A stretch of 64,000 nt of DNA from Pelecanus crispus (GCF_030463565.1 NC_134662.1:6611001-6675000), one strand, 5' to 3'. Shown: positions 37,711 through 58,136, counted from the stretch's first letter. Program-made: numbers and translations. Notes: a model not told the origin generated them from the letters alone.

Positions 37711-37728
37711 TTGTATCTACAAAACTTT

Positions 37729-37816
37729 AAAAAAAAAAAATACTCAAAAACTACCCCACCAATAAGCCCCCACCAAAAAAAAGAAAAAAGAAGAAGAAAA
37801 AAAAAAAAAAAAAACC
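37729..37816. repeat. A-rich low-complexity tract
   Basis: Runs of A interrupted by CCACC, CCAAT and GAAGAAG steps, ending in a run of about 15 A. It is simple-sequence DNA within KDM4B intron 5. It may be the worn tail of a retrotransposon, but no recognisable body adjoins it. Confidence 0.7.
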
Positions 37817-39534
37817 ACCCAAACAGCATAAAGTTCCTAAGACGCATGCAAGAAGAAAAACAGTTTAGGTTGGGCTACAAATACTTAGTGTATACTTCAT
37901 TTCACAGCTGTTCTCTACCTTTTGCTCACAATGTGAGAGTTTGTGGAACAGCCATTACTTTCATGCTGTAACCAGCTTCTCTTTTCAAAGTAATCTGCTC
38001 TTATTTTTACTTTTTGAAAGCAATAACCCTCTATTCTGGGCTCGGAACAAAGACACAAGCAGAAGACAGATGAGGCAGAACTGATAACACGCAGGCATGA
38101 AAGGAGCAGTCAGAGACAGCCGTGATCGCGTGCAGCTTAAAGCAGCCAAACTCCTGTGTGCTGACGCGCTGAAACCGCCACACTGAAGACGACACCGGCT
38201 TTGCTGGTGGTCACGGCACTGGTACGGGCAGAGGAGAGCAAGTGCTTCTCGTGTGCTGGTGGCACCATCTACTGGAGATGGGGACCGAATAAAAACAGTT
38301 TTGATCAACTGCTTCTGAAGATGAAGGAAAAAACTGACAGTATCTAAAATGAGAGCGTGTCACATTTCATTCATAATCCAGAGATACGTTTCTTGAGATT
38401 AAGCTTGTTTAACAGAGGTATCGTAAGAGATTCTGCAAAATCCTTGTGCATCTGCCTGAAAGAGGGAGACTAAGAATCGGGTACGCTGGGGAACCAGATT
38501 TTCTGACATGTTGGAAAGATTTGGAAAATTCACATTAAGACTACAGCCGAATGTTACAGATTCAGCCCCTCCTTCCACTCCTTTTCAAGACTGTAAAAGA
38601 ACACTATATCCATTCATTAAAGCCTCTTTGCTGTTGGTAGCTCTTATATGCCCGCAGGCACTAACAGCCTGGAGATGCTTGGTGTCACCGGGGACTCATA
38701 TTGCAGAGAGATGGGTGGATCTTGTCTGCCACTGCCAGGGCACAATGACAGCAGCTTCACAGTGACATTTCAGCTCTAATTTGCACGCAAATGTCAACAT
38801 TAGTCACATCAAGATCTTCCGTAAAGCTCTTCTGGGTTGCTAAGTCGCTCTGGTTATACTTTTAAATAGGAGGCTTCAGAAAAAAAGACGACAGACTGGT
38901 TCTTGGTAGCATATTCCAGATTTCATAGCTTCTTAATTTCATCCTTATCTATTGATTATTGTTGTGGAAAGTTATTTCCAACCAGTATATGGATCAACAG
39001 TGTTGAAAAATGTTTATCGTTATTCTAAGAATGGACCATAGAAAGTAACCCTTTGACCTACCTGTCCCTACAGTTGTAAGCATATTTACATATTTAAATA
39101 ATGGAAATTTTAAAGTAACAGATGTTTCCTGCCTACAGCACAATGCAAGAACAACAGTCTTTCGTTATTAAAGTGCATCTGAAGCATCCACACGTTCCCA
39201 TCACCATTTGCCCTCCCACATTAGTGGCAGTGCTCTCCTGCACATTAGTTTCCAAAACGCCCCAAGTGCTGAAATCTGTTTTTACTTGTAATGTCAACAA
39301 GTCTCCCTAATTCTGCTACTTTTCTAGAAAGTCAGGAATTAGGCCTCTGAGCAAGTCACCATGAAAGAAAGTAAAACTGCTTTCAAATGTAGAGTAGGAG
39401 AAGGGAAGAAAATGGGAAGTGAGAGACTAAGTAGGCCTGATGGAATTCGGTAGACCTGAAGAAAAGGGTATTGCAGTGGTCTCTAAGTGAGGGCAAAGGT
39501 ACGTAGCCACTATCTATTAGTACTCTACCACTTA

Positions 39535-45168
<5,634 letters not shown>

Positions 45169-45331
45169 CTTGGCAAGCCCTGCTCGGTGAGCTCCCTGCG
45201 ATTCAATGTAAGCGATGTATTTCCCAAAGTCCCGAAACTCCTCAAGGGTGGGACGAAAGGTCATGATCTTGCAGCCAGGGTTCTGCGGACTTGGGTTTTC
45301 CGACCCCATATTTCTAGTACGGCGGCAGCAC
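45169..45331 (-). CDS. KDM4B: KDM4B exon 2: start codon and JmjN domain
   Basis: The start codon is at 45309-45307, in a good context (A at -3, G at +4), and 47 codons run to 45169: [12 protein letters not shown], then [20 protein letters not shown] and [15 protein letters not shown]. The JmjN domain occupies roughly residues 13-55. Twenty-two bases of 5'UTR (45310-45331) precede the ATG, after a CCTCTTCAG acceptor, so the remaining 5'UTR must come from an upstream exon in the CpG island. The donor is GTGAGT. The MGSE start identifies KDM4B rather than KDM4A or KDM4C. Confidence 0.97.
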
Positions 45332-48300
45332 CTGAAGAGGGGAAATAAAAAGGGAGAAAGAAAGAAGAGAGGCAGGAAAAAAATACTGGTTAAAAACCTT
45401 CGTTTTCTTTCTACTCGCTTTAATGAATTGCACGGAAAGGCATGGATATAGTTTTCATTTCTCTCCCCTATTTCCCCGAGAAAGTGTTTGTAAGTACTAT
45501 CCTCTAACATGGATACGAAGAGCTTCTGACCAAAAACCCACTCAGTCTGTATGTTAGCAGGGCCCTAAGAAGGATCAAGTATCAGGGAGCTCCTGATACC
45601 AGTATCATCCGAGAGATCAGACAGGGCCTAAATATAGATGGCAGCCATAACATCGCCCCTCCATCCATCGTATGAAGTTGTGTCTCATCAGAACGGCGGT
45701 CGCGAACAAACCTCTCACTACCTTCAGCGTCTACTCAGCGCGTGCACGGAACTAGCTTCCCCTCAAAGTTTTCCACCAGAATGCTTGATCCTTTTCTATA
45801 CTTAATTACAAAAACAACAGTGTTGGCCAATGTATTAGCTACTATTTCTTCTGTTTTTTCCATGTGCTAGGCTACATTAAAAATCATAAACTTATTTTTT
45901 TTAAATGTAGCTTCATTATATTTTGATTGTATTTGCAATGAAGTGTCAGACAATTCTTAAAAGAAATGTAGATGCCCAACTTCAAAACATCTCTCAATGA
46001 GAAAAAGCAAAATTGCTCGATTTACTTCAAAATTTGCGGGGCGGAAGGGGGGGGGGGGAATCCAGAACAATTCAGGATGAAATCACAATTTTTAATTGGT
46101 TTTTTTTTTTTTTTTTACCTTTGTAAAGTTATGCTGGAAACTTATAAAGCACACCAAATGTTTTAATGGCATTTTAGTTGCAAACATAACTAAGAAAATA
46201 TTCTCCATGTTAGAAAAGCAGCTATAGCACATACAATATGCTCAAGCTATCACGAGAGGGCAGTACGGGGCTTTTAAGGAATAAAAGGCAAAGCAACACT
46301 GTCAAATGTGACTTATAAATCACAAGCAAAGTATGTTTGGATTTAAATTGATTTCAAACTAGCCAAGAAGTATTCCAGATGCTACTAAAAGTACTCTTTG
46401 TGTTAGCAAAACAAAAACAAAACAGAGAAATACTGCCCTGTCAGTGTTTTACTCAGCGAGCGTGGCACAAAACTCACACTCCTCCAAAGAGACAGCAGAT
46501 ACTGTCACTTGCCTCCTGCAATTAAAACCAAGATCGCACACTACTTTGGACAGGCCAGCTCACCCAAGACACCAATGTTTCCTTTACAATTTTAACGCGG
46601 TAAACCAGGCAGGTTTTTTTAATTTCAAAGGCAAATGAACAGTTTTGACTTGATATTTTAGAAAATAGGAAATTTTAGACCTTTTCAGAGTAACTTTTAT
46701 GTACAATACATTTCAAAACAGTGGTCTGCAAGTCTAAGCCCTTCCCCAGCACAGCCTTTAAAAGAATTTCATGCATAAAATCGCAGCCTCTCACATGCTC
46801 GTCCTATCCTCTCGCATCTGCCTGGTGCCTCCTCAACCACAGCACCACTGCGCCCCGAAACTAAAGGCGACCTCAGGAGAGCTCTTCCCAAGCCAGGAGC
46901 CAGAGATGCAAGGCACGCTGCCTAATAAAACCAAACTATAAACCCCAATATTGCACAATATCCCAGAGCAAAACTAACTGAGGAAAAAGATACCGCTTCA
47001 CGCCCTTCACCCTGACAGATACTTCTAGTAACTGCATTTCTAACAGAAATTGTTGCAGTCTTAAAACAAAAAGGCCCTTTAATCAACCCCGCCATCTTCA
47101 GGGTAGCCCTGCCCGAAGACACGTCCGTAAAACCTTGCCATACAGGAAAAAAAAAATTTGCTAGGTTTTAGGGTCAGCACTTTAAGATAAGAAACATATT
47201 TGATCTATACCCACAAGAACAACTTACTACACGAATGTTTTGCAGAAATACAAAAAGAGGAAACAGCATCTCCCGTCCCCGAAATAACCATGGGAGCTGG
47301 TAAGCTCCGAGCATCCATCTGCCGGAGGCTTCCTCCAAACTACTGAAGAAAAACATTGCTCACCAGGAAAATATGGCTGATCCTGGTGAAGAGTTGGAAG
47401 AAGAAGAAAAGTGACTGTTGGAGAAGTGGGACGCAGACAGAAACCATTCCCAAACTTCTATTGCAACGCAATCTTACTGAGGATACTTCTGCTATTTTTA
47501 AACCGGGCCTAGAAATGCCACGAAAGTTCAGCCGAGCGGGAAGCACCAAGCCACGCTCTGCAGCAGCACTGCGCACCGGCTGACCGGGAGTTCTGGCTCG
47601 GGGAAAGGAACTTGAATTCCGCCCTGAGAGGATCCGTGCCAGCGCCATCTGCTCCAGGGATGCCTTCCCAGTATCTGTAGCTTTACCCACAACCGGGGGG
47701 GGGGAGGAAATAGCCAAAGCCAGGTTTTATTGCATCTTTTCCTCAAGATCATCTCCAGCAATTCCAATTTTTATTCTATGAACTGGGAGCGAACAGTCAA
47801 AATACATGCTCCAACAAGGGCAGGGGGGAAATGTCTGTCAAAAATTACTTCATGCAAAGCTTAATCCATCAATTCAAGGGCCTACGTGCCTCAATACAAG
47901 CAATGTCGCTCAGCGCTCTGCAACTCTGCAGTGCAGAGACAGCAAAGCACAACAGATTTTTCCATGTTTAGTCCCATCTCTTCATTCTAAGGAACATCCT
48001 AACACCTACCCTAGATAACATTTGCTGCAATGTACGTTCATCTAACTAAACTAATTAAGCTATTACAAAAAAATGGCCACGGAGCACACAGGAAGGGAAA
48101 ATCACTTCAACTCCTTCAGTCAGAGAAGCGTCCACAGCGCCGGCCTGCGCGTGCTTCCCCCCACCAGCCCCAAGGAGCTCGAGACGCCAAAGCCACAGAG
48201 GGGGCTTTGGGAGAAAAGAATTTCCAACTGCTTTGCACGTAGCAGCACTAATGTATTTTGGGTAAATAGTGCCAGTATTTACTGTTACCTCCTTCCCAGC

Positions 48301-51217
48301 TCCCCGGATCACAGAGGACAAGAGGCCGAGGCAGCGGGACAAGCCCAGGGCTGCGACAGCAGCCCAGCCACGCTGCAGCTTCCCTGTGGGATTTTCAGGA
48401 GACAGCCTCAATAAAACAGTGCTGTAGTAAGTTTGCCAGCATCACTGAGGAAGATTTCACAGCAGAAGCCGACTATTCTGAGAACACTGAAAGCATTTTT
48501 CCATTCATGGCTCTGCCATGCAGCAGGGTGGATGGTGACAACGTGAACAAACTCTTCTCTCTTCACTATTAATAGTGAAAAGGATGATTTGCAGAAAGAG
48601 TCTAAGCCCTCTATTAGTCCTTGAAAAGAAGCATTAAGGTATTTTTCTCAGCTGGGTACATTCTGTTTCTTTGTAAGAGAGAGTAACAACCTGGAATATT
48701 ATGAAAACCTCCCAATTTGCAACCACGGTAAGGGAACGCTAACACTTGTCTCCAGAGGGATGATCTCTGTGGACACAAGCAGCTGAGTTTTTAATTTCAG
48801 TGACTTTTACGTGAGACTTTTCCCTCTAAAATTGATGTGAGCCAAGACACTTTTGTGTCTGAAATCCTACACCTGTTGATTGAAACCTTTGTATGGCAGA
48901 GAAAAAGCCCAAGAAACCCAGCCGAGACCAATGACTTGTGCTTGCTAAATGACTTGGAGGACTGCGAACCCTTCCTCCAGGGAAAGGCTTGGGACTTTCA
49001 AGTAGTTCCCCGCTGCTACCCCACTACTGATCTCGGAGGAGAGGGTAAGGCCAACTCATTCTCCTCCACTTTTGAGCTGGGGGTAACTTTGACTAAAGAT
49101 AGTGACTATTTGTGGAAGGAAACCTGCCTTTGGGCATCAGCGCTGGAGCCAAATGCTGTACCTACACCCAGGGTGCACGCCTGAAAACATAAAGCAAACC
49201 AGTCCTGCTGGTTTGCTGCAACCCCTCCATTATCAATCCGACTTTGAACACTAAAAACACAGCAGAATTTATGACAGAGGACTCTGTTTGTACAGTAACA
49301 CTAGAAGACCACCTTTAATCTTGCTAAACAAACTCAGTATGTTCTCTGGGATTATCAATTTCTTCGATAAACCAGCACGCGTGTACCTTCAGAGCCCTTT
49401 AAAGAAGGCACCAGGACTAAAGGCAAACTTCTACCCAAGTGATGTATGCCATACCACCATGTCAGACTGTATACAACCAGCAAAACCACTTTTGAATGAC
49501 CTCCTGTCTCTCCAAAGGTGCAGTTTTCCACCATCAACCCCACAAAAACTCCTACTAGCTTTTTCTGAAAGGCCTTGAAGCCAGACAACCGAAAATCAAA
49601 AAGATGCAAGGAAAATGCCCTTTGGAACATATGCCTATAGCAAAAAAGGAGAAAGTAGGCAGTCAAAATCTGATAGACAAAACCATTGCATGGAAGCCAC
49701 AGGCAGCAAAAATAACTTTGTGAGAAGAGGATATATAGCACCCACGGCAACTCCTCAAGATTTCACTTGGGTTGTGTTGCAAGGGGATGAAAAGACACAA
49801 GGAGTATCTTTCCGAGCGCACTCCGCAACCTGCTGCCAACTCAGAGCAGAAAATACACACGTTAGCCTGCTCGCACCGGTGGTGGGCACACGCTGGCACC
49901 GGTATCACTCCCCGCTGAAGGAAAAAGAACCACAGCCATCAACATTTCACCGAATAAACAAAGCGCTGGCCACAGTTTGAAGCAAGAGGAAATTTCACAG
50001 CAGTACCAACTTGGATAGCTACTGAGCTCCCGTCCACGGCCATTTGTTCTTCTCCTCTGCCAAATATGATGATTTGTGGTGCCACAGTGCAAAATGATCA
50101 GGGAACCGACTCTGGTTACATGGCCGTGCTTTAAAACAAGTGTGCAGTTTCAGGGGTAGGACTTTTACAGCAATAGGGCAAAGCACCGTCTCAAACCGCA
50201 GCCTCAGCACGTGACAAAGAGCGTTTCAAACATCTGAAACGGTTATACGAAAAGTCTTAGTGGATTAAACTTTTCTAGAAGGCACACTTACAACAAATTC
50301 TCCTCCTACAGCATAGTCTCACTCCCTCAAACAGGTGAGCTTGTCATCTCCTACATAAACTGGAGTTTGTACACACCTAAAAATGGATCGGGCGTTACTG
50401 GGGCTCTTCAACTGCCCCTTTATTACAGAACACTGAACCTACTAACTCTTAATCTAATCAATGCAGACAAACATCACTGCACTTGTCACACCAGTAAAAC
50501 TGCTGTTAGCTGTTAAGAAAACTAAGTTCCACAGCTCATTACACTACGTAAGGACAGTGGATTACACACCCTTCCAGGAGACCATCTACGGACAATGCAC
50601 ACCAACCCAAGGCAGGAAAGGGTACTAGGTCCCAGGTACGGAGGAGGAAAATAAAAAGGAGATATAATGAGAAGATCTAAACGTGGCACATCTAAATAGC
50701 TTAGACAACTGAAGGCATAAAGCAGATGTATCCAGCACAAAGCACAAAAATCATTAATATGTAACAAATTATTCATGTCAATGCTGAAAACGTAGCAGCT
50801 CACTCTTTGGGGAAGAAATTCTGAGTGCATTCTACTCCCGAGTGGAGGAAGCTGCTATCAGGCAAATAATTTACTGTTTTAATACTTTAGAAAGATAAAG
50901 AGAGGTGCCGTATCTTAAGCAAGGTTTTTAAATCATAACAGCAAAATCTTAAAACCTCCCTTGCCCTCCATTTTTCATTATAACTCTCTGGATGTGTCAA
51001 GAGTACAATCAAAGCCTGGCAGCAACACGTAAGACAACGGGAAACAGAGTATCGATGGTAACAAATTCTCTAATCTTGTTTCAACACCCAAATTGTTCAG
51101 CCTTCTGTCTTCCTGCCTTACCTGGCAATCTCCCTTGAAAACTCATGCCCATTCATCCGAATACATCTACTAAACCTCCCCTGCCCTTTCAAGAATAACT
51201 AGAAAGAGAGGTTTGAC

Positions 51218-51276
51218 TCACCCTAGGCCTCCTTGCCCTAGCCCCCCTCGCCCCAGGCCTTCCTCGCCCCAGGGCA
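51218..51276. repeat. GC-rich minisatellite-like repeat
   Basis: Four imperfect units of about 15 bp on the plus strand: TCACCCTAGGCCTCCT, TGCCCTAGCCCCCC, TCGCCCCAGGCCTTCC, TCGCCCCAGGG. It is a small C-rich tandem array in KDM4B intron 1, likely length-polymorphic. Confidence 0.8.
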
Positions 51277-52650
51277 GGCTGGACAGCACATTAAGAGTTC
51301 CCCATTACCTGGACATGGTCCCCAGCAGCCAACGCGACGTGCCTTACTTCACCGCCACTGCGAAGCAAGCTACCAGACATTTGCCACTCTGGAAACTCCC
51401 GCAGAATGTTCAACGCGCTGGAAATCCGTCCTTACCTCATCGCCTAGCTCACAGTGCCCTGTCTCTGCAGCTGTCTCCAGAGTTCCTCTTTCAAGTGAGA
51501 CCGCGCTGGTAGGACATCTTTGCTTTCCCCACAGGCATGGGCAAAACATTAACACAACTACTTCTGTCAGTGCCTGGAGAAAACTGAACAAAGGACTTAA
51601 ACTTGGGTCCTTTATCTCCGTGTCCTCCATTAAACTGTCAATCAGGTTGGCTTTATGCCCATTCTCAGGGAGATGAGGCCAGGCCGGGCACTGACGGAGC
51701 GTGGGAGGCGGCAGAGCAGCCTCCCTCGCCCGCAGTAATGCGCGCTGCTCTCAGCAAAACCAAAAACATGTGGCGCGGAGTCACTCTGACAGCCAAGCGG
51801 CATCCTAAGAAATGAGGATTTGCAGCCCTGTTGCAAGCTTTCACCTCCCTCTGCTCTTTGCCAGAAGGGCTCCGAGAAGCGCTGACGGGGAACTTGCGCC
51901 TTAGGAGCCGCATCCGCAGGCTGTGCCGGGCTGGGGCGGGCTCCCTTCGGGGCTGCAAAAACAGGAAAGCTTGCGCGCTGTGAGTTTTGCCCAAGTCTAC
52001 TTCAAGTCCCTGGCAAACTTGAAATGGAAATAAGTTTAGTTTAAGGGAAATAAAAATAAGCTGACCCTCAACTGAAAATACCGTAAAGTTATAAAATGAA
52101 ACAAAAACCCAACAAAATACAGATATCAAGTGTGCCTGAATCAACTTCTTGTTCTGACTCGCTTGGTACTTCTGAGACATTTCACATACAATAAGGTAAG
52201 AACCCTGTTCACGAGAAAAAATCTTTAAATTTACTTTTAACTCGTTATTTGACTACAAAGTACTGAGCACAAATATTAATGGAAACCTCGTGTTTATTTG
52301 AAATGGCATTTTTCTGATGAATGAGGTTGGAACTTAGAAGGCAGACTCTTCTATTTCCATCTACTTCCTTCCTCAGTAAGCCCACTAATTATATTCAAAT
52401 TTACATCTAGATTCTTATGGATCAGGCACTATCAAAAAGCTTCTCAGCAGAACAAAAACCAAACTTTTGCAAAACACCAAGACTATATAAAACAGGCCAT
52501 TATAAATCACTAGTTTCAGAGAAGAGTTATGTGTTGCAAGCATAGCTGCGATAACTTTCCTTTCTTCCCGAGAATCAGATTACAGCACTTAGACAAAGAG
52601 TGCAAATTTGTAAGTTCGCAGTTCCTTGTGGTGTTGCTCAGCCCAGTTTT

Positions 52651-52713
52651 AGATTAGATCAGTTTAAGATTACATCAGATTAGATCAAATTAGATCAGCT
52701 TAAGATTACATCA
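52651..52713. repeat. AGATTAGATCA tandem repeat
   Basis: AGATTAGATCAGTTTAAGAT starts at 52651 and recurs from 52677 with an extra internal unit. Motifs TTAGATCA and TTAAGATTACATC alternate. It is a purine-rich local tandem duplication within KDM4B intron 1. Confidence 0.85.
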
Positions 52714-55700
52714 AGAATTTAGAACTAACACCTTTTCCGAAAAATCATTTATATATCCAATTCATTACACTTTTAACCTCCAAATTGCTTTGAGCTTTGT
52801 ATATCCTTCGTAAGGGCTAAGTAAATATAACAGAAGATTTGAGAAAGAAGAAGAGACGTTCCCTTACAGGCACGGCACCTACCCCCAGCTGAGCAGATGA
52901 AGATCTAGGGTGCTTGGGATCTGACAAATTAGAGTATCTCCGATTAAATTTTACACTCCACGAGGCTTCCCCAGAATTCCAGATTCTCCTGTACTTGAAA
53001 TTAAGCAGCATATGTAGCTCATTAAAGTAAAATAAAATTTTCCCTCAAAACATCCTCTTAGCTATGTAAGTGTACAGTTACTCATACATTTCTTCGAACT
53101 GCAGCAAAATTATTTAGTCACAAACAGCATTTAAAAGCAGAAAAAGTGTTTAGATTTAAGAGCAATAAATCTGTAAGAGATTAAAACAGTTCATTATCGC
53201 CTGAAGCAAGGTAGTCAACAGCCTTTTGTAGTGTTTATTTCTGACTAAATTCAGAATCAGTACCCAACTGTCTCCCCACCTCAAATTCAATGTTTTACTG
53301 AATATGCAAGACAAACTCATAGTAAAAACACACAAATCAGCATACCACTACTGAGACAGAATCTATTACCAGGTATCTTTGGAACTTCAGTTCACTGCAT
53401 GACACAACAGTTATCTTTGCTGTCTTTTACTATCTTCACTATATTTACTGCAAGACTATAGAATATTAAAAAAAAAAAAAAAAAAAAAGCATTTAATCTG
53501 GGCTGGTTCTTCTCAGCAGCTCTACTGTGACTTTGTGTCTTTGATGCCCGCTACACAAAACTACCTTGTTTTCACTTTGCTGGAATATGAAGAGCAGCGC
53601 GCAGGAGCTCACCGTTTCGAACTGCAAGACCACAGTGCAAGGAGAAACCCCCTGCCCGGACCTGGAGCAGCTGGGGGCGGAGGGGGGGAAGGCACCTCTT
53701 TTTTATGTATTCCAGTTCAGTCTGAACAAGAATTCCGAGCTTCAGTCCACGACACCTGAATCCAAGGCAGCAGTGCTGCAAACTTTAAAAGTATTGTAAA
53801 GCAACCCATAGTCCATTATCAGAAAGCGCACGCACTTCAGAAAACTCGATTACTGCACCACTTTGTACAAAAAGGTAATTCCTATATCAGATTTTACCTT
53901 AATGAGGACTAATTCCCAACAGTCTTCCTTCAGCAAACCTGCCAGAACTACAAGCCTGCAGCAATGTTCTCAGTAACTTGCTCAACTTCTTCGCTAGGTT
54001 GCTTCGGATTTTTGTGCAACAGAATTCCAACAACGCGACTGTTCTAAGTGCTTTTGACTATCTTGCCAATGTAAAAATCCCAATCTTGGTTGCATTTTTT
54101 GCACAAGGTGCTTTAGGTCCTGCCTAGAGTGGGTGTGACACACTGACCCAGATTCCAGGCCTAAGAGCAGCTGCATTGCCAGAAAATTATCTGCTCGGGA
54201 AGAAGCAAAGCCAGCAGGCGGGAGAAAGGACCAAGCAGCGTCTCAGAGCTCAGACAGCTCCCGAAGTGCGCTTCAGCGGAACACCTATCCTTCAGCTGCA
54301 CCTGTAGATTACTCCAGATCCTCCTGGTCACAGAGAGGAGCGGGGTGGGGGGAGCCCCACCGTCCTCTGCTAGGCATTTCGTAGCTCAGTTCACAGCCAT
54401 TTCGCTCAACCAAAACCGCAACTGCGAGGAGTGACAATTTAAAACCTAAATTAAAGCAAAACCTGGGAGAAAACCAATCTAGTTTCACATCAGCTTCAAG
54501 GCAACATTAGACAATTTTAATCTCTCCCAGCTCAATTTTATCCATTTCTTCTCTCTGGCAGCTACAGCTCCAAACCTCAACACATACCTCACAGCCAAAG
54601 CTGCACTGCTTGTTTTGCCAACACAAAACTGAGAACAAATACAGCAAACTTCACATAAACTTCTTATCTACAACAACAAACCCCTACACACGCACAGAGG
54701 TTCACCAAAATCCTCCCCACTACTCCAAACACATATCAGAAATTGTAAAGGGCTATCAGAACACCCTAGGAAATCCTCTCAACACACCACCAACTTCTTA
54801 GGTCATATTCAAATACAGTATTTTTACCAAATAGGTTTAGGAAACAAAAGAACAATCCTGTATTTTCCAAGAAATTGGGAATTGTGGCCTTTTTGTGAGC
54901 CTTCTGAAACAGCAAAGAAAAAAAAAAAATTAAGTTGCAGGTCATTTTTGCCATGACTGAGGCATGCACAGACTAAGTAAGGGTCTCATACTACACAAAA
55001 AATATTACAACAGAATACAAACGCGTTCTCCTGTGTTAGCAGCCATCCAGTAGGAACATAGTTGAGGAACTGCCCGATTTATAAAAGAGAATAATTTACT
55101 CCATAAAAATATAAATTAAGTACCTTAATTAAGCCATGGTAATAAGTGACTATATCCATCAGATGTGACAAGACGGAACATATTTGGTCCAAAACAAGGA
55201 TTAAGAAAAAAATCTTACTAAGCAATTATCAGTTTACTGAAAAACACTGAAAATGGAAAAACACCCTTCTTATCCCACAATGATTTTATACTGAGAATGA
55301 TAACACAACATTAATATCACTAAACCTATGTACAATGACAAGATTTCTGCCAATATTTTGCAGCACTCGAGGATTTCAGTTTGCTAGTGCATCAAACAGG
55401 CAAACCATCTTTTGATTCTTAAATAGATGATAAATAATTACTTCAAGTGGCGGCTTGCACAGCCACAGCGAATCCTGATGGCATCCACATATATTAAGCA
55501 AATCCCTCACTTGCAGTGACATATTTAGCTGTCATCCATCTTTGATATTAACAGATGCTATATTGCAAGTAACGCTGCGTATAGCACAAGGAGGCAACGA
55601 ACGGACTAGACAGTAACAGGCGCTGCAAATCCTTTTCAACGGCACACGGTAAAACATCACGAAGTGAGTCAGAAAAGGTGGAAAATTCACCAGCCCGCAG

Positions 55701-58136
55701 TTCTACATTGCTCAGAATTAAAAGGAAATAAAGTTTCCAGTTCTCATGACTGCAAAGAGATTTTCATAACAGTGTTAACTGATGCATGGTTGTCTCAGCC
55801 TGCAGCGAGACAGAGCTATTATTTCTACTTACATGTGAACTTCCCTATTCATCGAAATTAGATGTAAACTTTGAAGGCTAATTACAGCTACCTGAATGCC
55901 AACACATTGTTTATTGTATTACACCTGGACATCCTAGTAGAAAATGAGAATACCCAACTCTTGATAAATGCAAAACCCCCCCATACAGCTAACATGCTTA
56001 TCCAGCACATCTGGACAAACTGGTTTTCCCAAGTCCTATAAAATTTCTTGAGACCTCTTATATGCAAATAGTTCTAAGTTCTCAGAAGTTGTCTATATTT
56101 TTGATAATTTAAAACGCCTAGTGCCTGCAGATCTGTAAAACAACCACTCTACGTTATCTGTTAAATGGCAGGAGTTGATGGTATCACTTGAGATAGTTTG
56201 CACTTCGTTTTGCTCCAACAGTTCAGTTTAACAGGCCATTAGTAGTTCCCGGTATGGTATTTGCGGCAGACCAATAACCAGCATTATCCAGAGGAAACAG
56301 GTGGGATTCTCCCTCAAAGCTGATGAAACCTCTTACGTATGTAAGGTCTTAGAAAAGCCCATGTTCACCCTAAAGCCAAACTCTGAATGTCAGACCTGCG
56401 TAGTTTGTTCTAACTCACTGAGAAAACTAACTTCTAATGTATAAGACCATACATATTCTGCTCCTGCTGGATCGGTTAAGTGAATTACCTCTTTCTAAGG
56501 AGAAAAAAAAAAAAAAAAAAGGAAAGAATAGCACATTACTGAGTGTTGGACAGCATTTTTTCTGTCAAAAGATGTTTCAGCGAGCAAACAGTAGCTCTGT
56601 AACAAGGAATCAAGTATATCCACCTACATACACTTTGCAGAGGAGTAACTCCTACCACTGACGAGAAAGGAGCGGCCGTCGATTCCTTTTGGCACTGGAG
56701 GAGTCAGTCTACCTGCCTCAACTTCTTTCACTTATTACAGGGGAACCTAAGAATTAGGAACCTACTGTCAAAAAGCAATTACCCCTACCTACTCCAACAG
56801 TTATTTTATGTAATTGCTGAAATGTAACTGTAAGTTTTAAATTGTAGCCTTAAGAGCGATTATGTGAATTTTAACAAAACAGGAAGAGGAAACAGAACAG
56901 AAAAAAGGAAAAGTTCACAAGAAAGAAGTGACTTATTGTGCGTGAAAGGGGAAAAAAAAGCCTGCTATTAGGTTTCCGATGAAGAGTTCCACAAAATTGA
57001 CTCCTTTTGGTTAAAGGAAACTTAACTTTGGAAGGGTCAAGTTTGGTATGCCACAATAACGTATTCACACCGCCCCAGCACAAAGACAACCGAGCCACAA
57101 GCACAACTGCAACGTTCGAGGCCTTGACGGCAACACGAAACCAGTCTGTGCCCCTGAACAGCACCCGCTCTCTGCAGCGGCTTTTGGTAAAAGGTATGAA
57201 AGTTAAAGAACACGTATAAAACTAAATCTAATTTGCGACTTTAACCCTTTAAAACAAAGGGGTCCCAAGCAGTCTCTGCAGTATGCCTGGCTCCGAAGCA
57301 GCTATACGGAGCGCCTTCGGGAACAGCAACCCTCGGATGAAGGGTTTCCTGAAGTTTCCCCTTCCGCCACGCACTGCATCCCAACAGAGCCTAACGCATC
57401 TTCTGTGTGCTCCTCAGAAACCAGGGGAAGCCGACTGGCTAGAGGCCCGGGCAGGGCGCGGGAGCGCAGCGCCCGCGAGGCGCTCGCGCTGCAGGCTGCG
57501 TGGCAAGGGCCGAGGGAGCGGAGCCCCGCGCGAGCGCGCCTGCTTCTCCGCGCCGTGGGCTTGTTACAAAAACCCCCAAACCCCTCGCCCTAGGTTTGGC
57601 CCTAGCCTTTGACAGCCTCGGGCGGGGAAGGAGGAAAAACCGCCGGTGTCGTACTCTTGTCACCGGGCTCTCTCGCGCCCGGGCCTGCCGCACACCGCCG
57701 TGAGATCGCACACAGAACCCCAGAGCTGTCGGCAGCTTGAGTCGCCGACATGTCGCTTCACCCAGCGGCACCCCTGCCGTAAATCGCCGACCCGCCGGTT
57801 CATCGCCCGCCGCACGCCTAAAGCCGCTGTCGCGGCGAGCAACCGCGCCGAGCCGGTACCGGGGGGCAGGGAGCAGCCGGGGCCTCCCCCGCCCCGCAGC
57901 GAACCCGGCCGCGGAACGCGGCGCTGAGGCGGCGCTGAGGCGGGCAGCGGGCCGGGCCCGAGGCACCGGGGAGGGGTGCGGGGCCGGGGGCGGCGGGGGG
58001 GCTCCCTCCGCGCCGCCCCGAGACAAAGCGGGCGGCGGGGCCGGGAGGAGCGGGCCGCGGCGGGCCCGTCCCGGCCCCCGGCTGCACAGGCCGGCGTCCC
58101 CGGGGCCCGGCGGCGGCCGAGGGCCGGGCCGCGACA

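Noticed and set aside
48837-49980. Two plus-strand frames (115 and 121 codons) in intron 1
   Set aside because: No similarity to known proteins, and no promoter, Kozak context or splice sites that stand out.
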